Part shown: in pieces, positions 61,405 through 64,000 of the stretch
Position numbering within the stretch: the stretch's first letter is position 1
How the letters are laid out: each line of letters begins with the position of its first letter
From: Ruegeria sediminis
GTDB taxonomy: Bacteria > Pseudomonadota > Alphaproteobacteria > Rhodobacterales > Rhodobacteraceae
Direction of reading: 5' to 3'
NCBI RefSeq assembly: GCF_005938215.1
Contig: NZ_VCPD01000010.1
Coordinates: 1-64,000 of the forward strand
Length of the DNA stretch: 64,000 nt
The notes under the pieces: generated by a model
What the model saw: the letters and a program-made list of their open reading frames with translations, nothing else
What the model was told of the DNA's origin: nothing
Databases searched by the model: none
Made by a program: the position numbers and the translations under genes

Positions 61405-62301
61405 GTGGTCAGACTGAATTGGAAGCTCCTGACAGCCTTCGAAGCAGTCGCCCGGCATGGCACGTTCTCGCGGGCGGCGCAGGAGCTCAACGTGCTGCAA
61501 CCCGCCGTCAGCCGGCGCGTCGCCGATCTGGAACAGGCGCTGGGCGTGCGCCTGATGCACCGCACCCGCCCCGGCGTGACCCTGACGCCCGAAGGCGAGG
61601 TGCTGTTTCATGCGATCGCGGGCAGCCTGATGCAGGTTCAGACGGCGGTCGAGCAGATCCGGCTGCCGGCCGAACGGAACACGCTGGTGGTGGACAGCAC
61701 GATCGGGTTTGCAAGCTGTTATCTGATGCAACGGCTTCCGGCGTTTCGCAGCGCCCATCCCGATATCGTCATCGAACTGGTGTCGCGCGACCTGAGTGAC
61801 GACTACCACCAGGGCGGGTCGGATGTGATCATCGTCTTCGACGAACCCGCACGTCTGCCGGGTCTGCACAAGTCATTGATTTTCGGTGAGGAACTTGTTC
61901 CGCTTTGCGCGCCAGCCTACCTGCCCGGCCCGGTTCCGGCCGAGAGGCTTTGCGATCACCGGCTGCTGCATCTGGTGCACGGCAATCACACGCGCGACTG
62001 GGAGCGGTACGCCGCAAGCGCCGGCCTGCGCATCGCTCCGCCCGGTTCGGCAGAGCGGTTCACAAGCTTTACCGTCTGCCTGCAGGCGGCGCTGAACGGG
62101 GATGGGATCATGCTCGGCTGGGAACACCTTTTGCAGGATCATCTGAATGCGGGGCGTCTGATCCGCGCCTGCGACCAGCGGTTGAAGACGCGGCGCGGTT
62201 ACTTCGCCTGCATCACCGGGCGCGCGGCCGAGAACCGTCACGCGCGGGCTTTCGTGGATTGGCTGGCCGGCGAGGGTCAGCAGGCGGCCATGATACGGTA
62301 G
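61405..62301 (+). CDS. LysR-family transcriptional regulator
   Basis: A 298-residue LysR regulator. The winged HTH is at 1-62 (LNWKLLTAFEAVARHGTFSRAA, NVLQPAVSRRVADLEQALG), followed by a periplasmic-binding-like effector domain of about 200 residues (LVVDSTIGFASCYLM, GDGIMLGWEHLL). The start is GTG 61405, because the nearby ATG at 61403 is out of frame. It is divergent from the prpD-mttB pair and is their likely regulator. Its last 25 bp overlap the end of the convergent agmatinase gene. Confidence 0.88.
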   Translation: MVRLNWKLLTAFEAVARHGTFSRAAQELNVLQPAVSRRVADLEQALGVRLMHRTRPGVTLTPEGEVLFHAIAGSLMQVQTAVEQIRLPAERNTLVVDSTIGFASCYLMQRLPAFRSAHPDIVIELVSRDLSDDYHQGGSDVIIVFDEPARLPGLHKSLIFGEELVPLCAPAYLPGPVPAERLCDHRLLHLVHGNHTRDWERYAASAGLRIAPPGSAERFTSFTVCLQAALNGDGIMLGWEHLLQDHLNAGRLIRACDQRLKTRRGYFACITGRAAENRHARAFVDWLAGEGQQAAMIR

Positions 62302-63119
62302 ACGATCTGGGCGGTGGTGAAATCCCAGGCGGCGTTGCCGTCGGGGGCGAGTTCGACCACGTCGAACCCCACGCATTTACGGCCTTTCAGCGCGTGCTCC
62401 ACCAGATGCAGCGCCTGGTAGTAGCCGAGGCCGCCGGGCACCGGGGTTCCGGTGGCGGGCATCAGCGACGGGTCGAGGCCATCGACGTCGAAGCTGACAT
62501 AGACCAGTTCCGGAAAGTCCGCCGGCAGGTCGACGGCATGGGTGTTGTTGGTAACCAATTCTTCAGCATCGACGTGGAATATTCCGTTTTGTACACGGCT
62601 CTGGACCTCCTGTGTACAAATTGCACGCACGCCGAACTGGGCCAGGCGGATGCCTTCCTCGGCCAGCAGGTGCATGACCGAGGCGTGCGAATGCTTCTCG
62701 TCCTGGTAGGCGACGCGCAGGTCGGCATGGGCGTCGATCTGGACGATGCCGACGGGTTGACCAAGGGCGCGGGCGACGCCCATCACCGCGCCGTAGCTGA
62801 GCGAGTGCTCGCCGCCCAGCGTCACCGGCACCTTGCCCGCGCGCACGGCGGCTTCGGTGCGCTGGGCGAGGCGTTCCATCACCTCGGGCAGAGGGCCGTC
62901 GCAATCGAGCGGGGCTTCGGTGAAGATGCCGCTTGCACAGGGTTCGGCCTGGCCGACGATGCGCTCCAGCTCGTTGCTGGCCTCGATGATCGCCGCCGGC
63001 CCCTCGGCCGTGCCGGAACCGTAGGACACGGTGCGTTCGAGCGGCACCGGGATGACGCGGAACCGAGCGTCCTCGGTGCGTTCCGAGGCGGTGAGTTCGC
63101 TGTCGAGGAAAATGCTCAT
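62277..63119 (-). CDS. speB: Agmatinase/ureohydrolase
   Basis: A 280-residue manganese ureohydrolase. Metal-binding motifs are GGEHSLSYG (His), QIDAHADLR (Asp-x-His-x-Asp) and SFDVDGLDPS (Asp-x-Asp), all at normal spacing. It most likely converts agmatine to putrescine; arginase or another guanidino substrate is possible. It directly follows and overlaps the carboxynorspermidine decarboxylase gene by 4 bp, linking putrescine formation to spermidine synthesis. Its 3' end overlaps lysR by 25 bp. Confidence 0.87.
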   Translation of the reverse strand: MSIFLDSELTASERTEDARFRVIPVPLERTVSYGSGTAEGPAAIIEASNELERIVGQAEPCASGIFTEAPLDCDGPLPEVMERLAQRTEAAVRAGKVPVTLGGEHSLSYGAVMGVARALGQPVGIVQIDAHADLRVAYQDEKHSHASVMHLLAEEGIRLAQFGVRAICTQEVQSRVQNGIFHVDAEELVTNNTHAVDLPADFPELVYVSFDVDGLDPSLMPATGTPVPGGLGYYQALHLVEHALKGRKCVGFDVVELAPDGNAAWDFTTAQIVYRIMAAC

Positions 63120-64000
63120 GATAGCCGCTCCTTGAAGTCTTCGTATCCGAACTGCCTGACGATCTTCAGATCGTCGGTGTCGCTGTTCCACAGCGCGATC
63201 GTGGGCAGGGGGACGCCGTTGAAGGTGTTGGTCTTGACCATCGAATAATGCGCCTGGTCGAGGAAGGCGAAACGCTGGCCGATGCGCAGCGGCTCGGCCC
63301 AGGTGTAATCCCCGATCACGTCGCCCGCGAGGCAGGACGGGCCGCCCAGGCGGTAGGTATGGCCTGACTCGACCTCGTCCATCAGCGCCGGGCGATAGGG
63401 GGCCTCGATCACGTCGGGCATGTGGCAGGTGGCCGAGATGTCGGTGATGGCGAGGTCCATGCCGTTGCGCGGCAGGTCGAGGATCTCGCCCACCAGGATG
63501 CCGGCGTCCAGCGCCACCGCCTCGCCGGGTTCGAGATAGACGTCGAGCCCGTATCTGGCGCGGATGCCCCGCAGGAAGTCGACCAGCGCGTCGCGGTCAT
63601 AGTCGTCGCGGGTGATGTGGTGGCCGCCGCCGAAATTCAGCCATTTGAGGCCGCCGATGAAGGGCGCCAGCCTGGGCTCGACCGAGGCCCAGGTGCGGGC
63701 CAGCGGCTCGAACCCCTGTTCGCAGAGCGTGTGCATGTGCAACCCGTCGACGCCCTGCATCGCGGCGGCGTCAAGCTGGCTGACCGGCGTGCCGAGGCGC
63801 GAGCAGGGGGCGCAGGGGTCGTACTTGGCGACCTCGCCCTCGGAATGTTCGGGATTGATGCGCAGGCCGACCTGACGACCCGCCGCCTGGCACTTGCCGA
63901 GGAAGCGGTCCTTCTGCGCCGGGCTGTTGAAGATCATGTGATCCGACAGCGCGATGATCTCGTCGATCTCGGCATCCTTGTAGCCCGCGCAGAAAGTGGC
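63116..64000 (-). CDS. nspC: Carboxynorspermidine decarboxylase, truncated by the window
   Basis: 295 codons of the C-terminal part are present; the 5' end lies beyond 64000, and the frame stays open to the edge (the ATG at 63937 is internal). It is an alanine-racemase-fold PLP decarboxylase that makes spermidine from carboxyspermidine. Visible features are GLRINPEHSEGEVAKYDPCAPCSRLG-type substrate/dimer residues (read in two parts), HMHTLCEQG, LNFGGGHHIT, LEPGEAVALD and GPSCLAGDVIGDY with the catalytic Cys. It shares a transcript with speB. With a carboxyspermidine dehydrogenase, probably just upstream, it would give the alternative spermidine route common in alphaproteobacteria. Confidence 0.92.
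   Translation of the reverse strand, partial: ATFCAGYKDAEIDEIIALSDHMIFNSPAQKDRFLGKCQAAGRQVGLRINPEHSEGEVAKYDPCAPCSRLGTPVSQLDAAAMQGVDGLHMHTLCEQGFEPLARTWASVEPRLAPFIGGLKWLNFGGGHHITRDDYDRDALVDFLRGIRARYGLDVYLEPGEAVALDAGILVGEILDLPRNGMDLAITDISATCHMPDVIEAPYRPALMDEVESGHTYRLGGPSCLAGDVIGDYTWAEPLRIGQRFAFLDQAHYSMVKTNTFNGVPLPTIALWNSDTDDLKIVRQFGYEDFKERLS

Overview
The window is GC-rich DNA from an alphaproteobacterium, most likely a marine member of the Rhodobacteraceae/Roseobacter group. The grounds are: a class II EF-Tu end followed by tRNA-Trp, a HemA-type (C4 pathway) ALA synthase, the full nirS/norCBQDEF/nosRZDFYLX denitrification set with an NnrS protein, a DUF4202 protein and a Dnr/Nnr-type Crp/Fnr regulator, and a GGAGTATTTGGAAAAAG-type leader before one start codon that I remember as common in this order. 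The assignment rests on gene content and recall, not on a database search.

Layout. (1) 1-1516: end of tuf with its terminator, acylphosphatase, a DUF374 acyltransferase and tRNA-Trp. (2) 1576-7860: a NarL/FixJ regulator divergent from a five-gene partial serine cycle (serine-glyoxylate aminotransferase, malate-CoA ligase mtkAB, hydroxypyruvate-type reductase, malyl-CoA lyase). A structured, repeat-rich intergenic region lies between them. (3) 8057-11380: a large SAM-cyclase-ATPase-TPR signalling protein. (4) 11510-19368: a compact, poorly characterised cluster of a BBE-type flavin oxidase, a protein resembling the N-terminal part of LodA, a ferritin-like protein with a Cys/Trp-rich motif, a SPASM radical SAM enzyme and a LodB/QhpG-like flavin monooxygenase. 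It looks like a protein-derived quinone cofactor system. (5) 19404-20540: lptF without lptG.

(6) 20541-52039 is a denitrification island: heme d1 synthesis (nirECF-DL-GHJN plus a small membrane protein), nirS with a multiheme NirT/ethylbenzene-dehydrogenase-like fusion and a cupredoxin, nnrS, norCBQDEF, DUF4202, dnr, hemA, then nosRZDFYLX preceded by a small Cys-rich protein and followed by a c-type cytochrome. Six TTGAC-N4-GTCAA-like boxes precede nirE, nirS, nnrS, norC, hemA and the nos operon. Four of them sit 65-71 bp from the start codon. The dnr product is the obvious candidate to bind them, so nitrite-to-N2 reduction, heme supply and heme d1 synthesis appear to form one regulon.

(7) 52343-57615 holds three consecutive same-strand genes: a class III cyclase with TPRs, a PAP2/vanadium-haloperoxidase-like protein whose N-terminus is nine Gly-Ala-Phe tripeptides, and an intracellular subtilisin-like protease. 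I do not recognise this as a described system. (8) 57764-62301: HD-domain oxygenase-like protein, non-pyrrolysine MttB-family methyltransferase, MmgE/PrpD protein and LysR regulator, probably a small catabolic locus. (9) 62277-64000: agmatinase and the start-truncated carboxynorspermidine decarboxylase (polyamine synthesis), running off the window edge.

The two strongest candidates for new biology are the putative quinoprotein cluster (4) and the cyclase/PAP2/subtilase triad (7).
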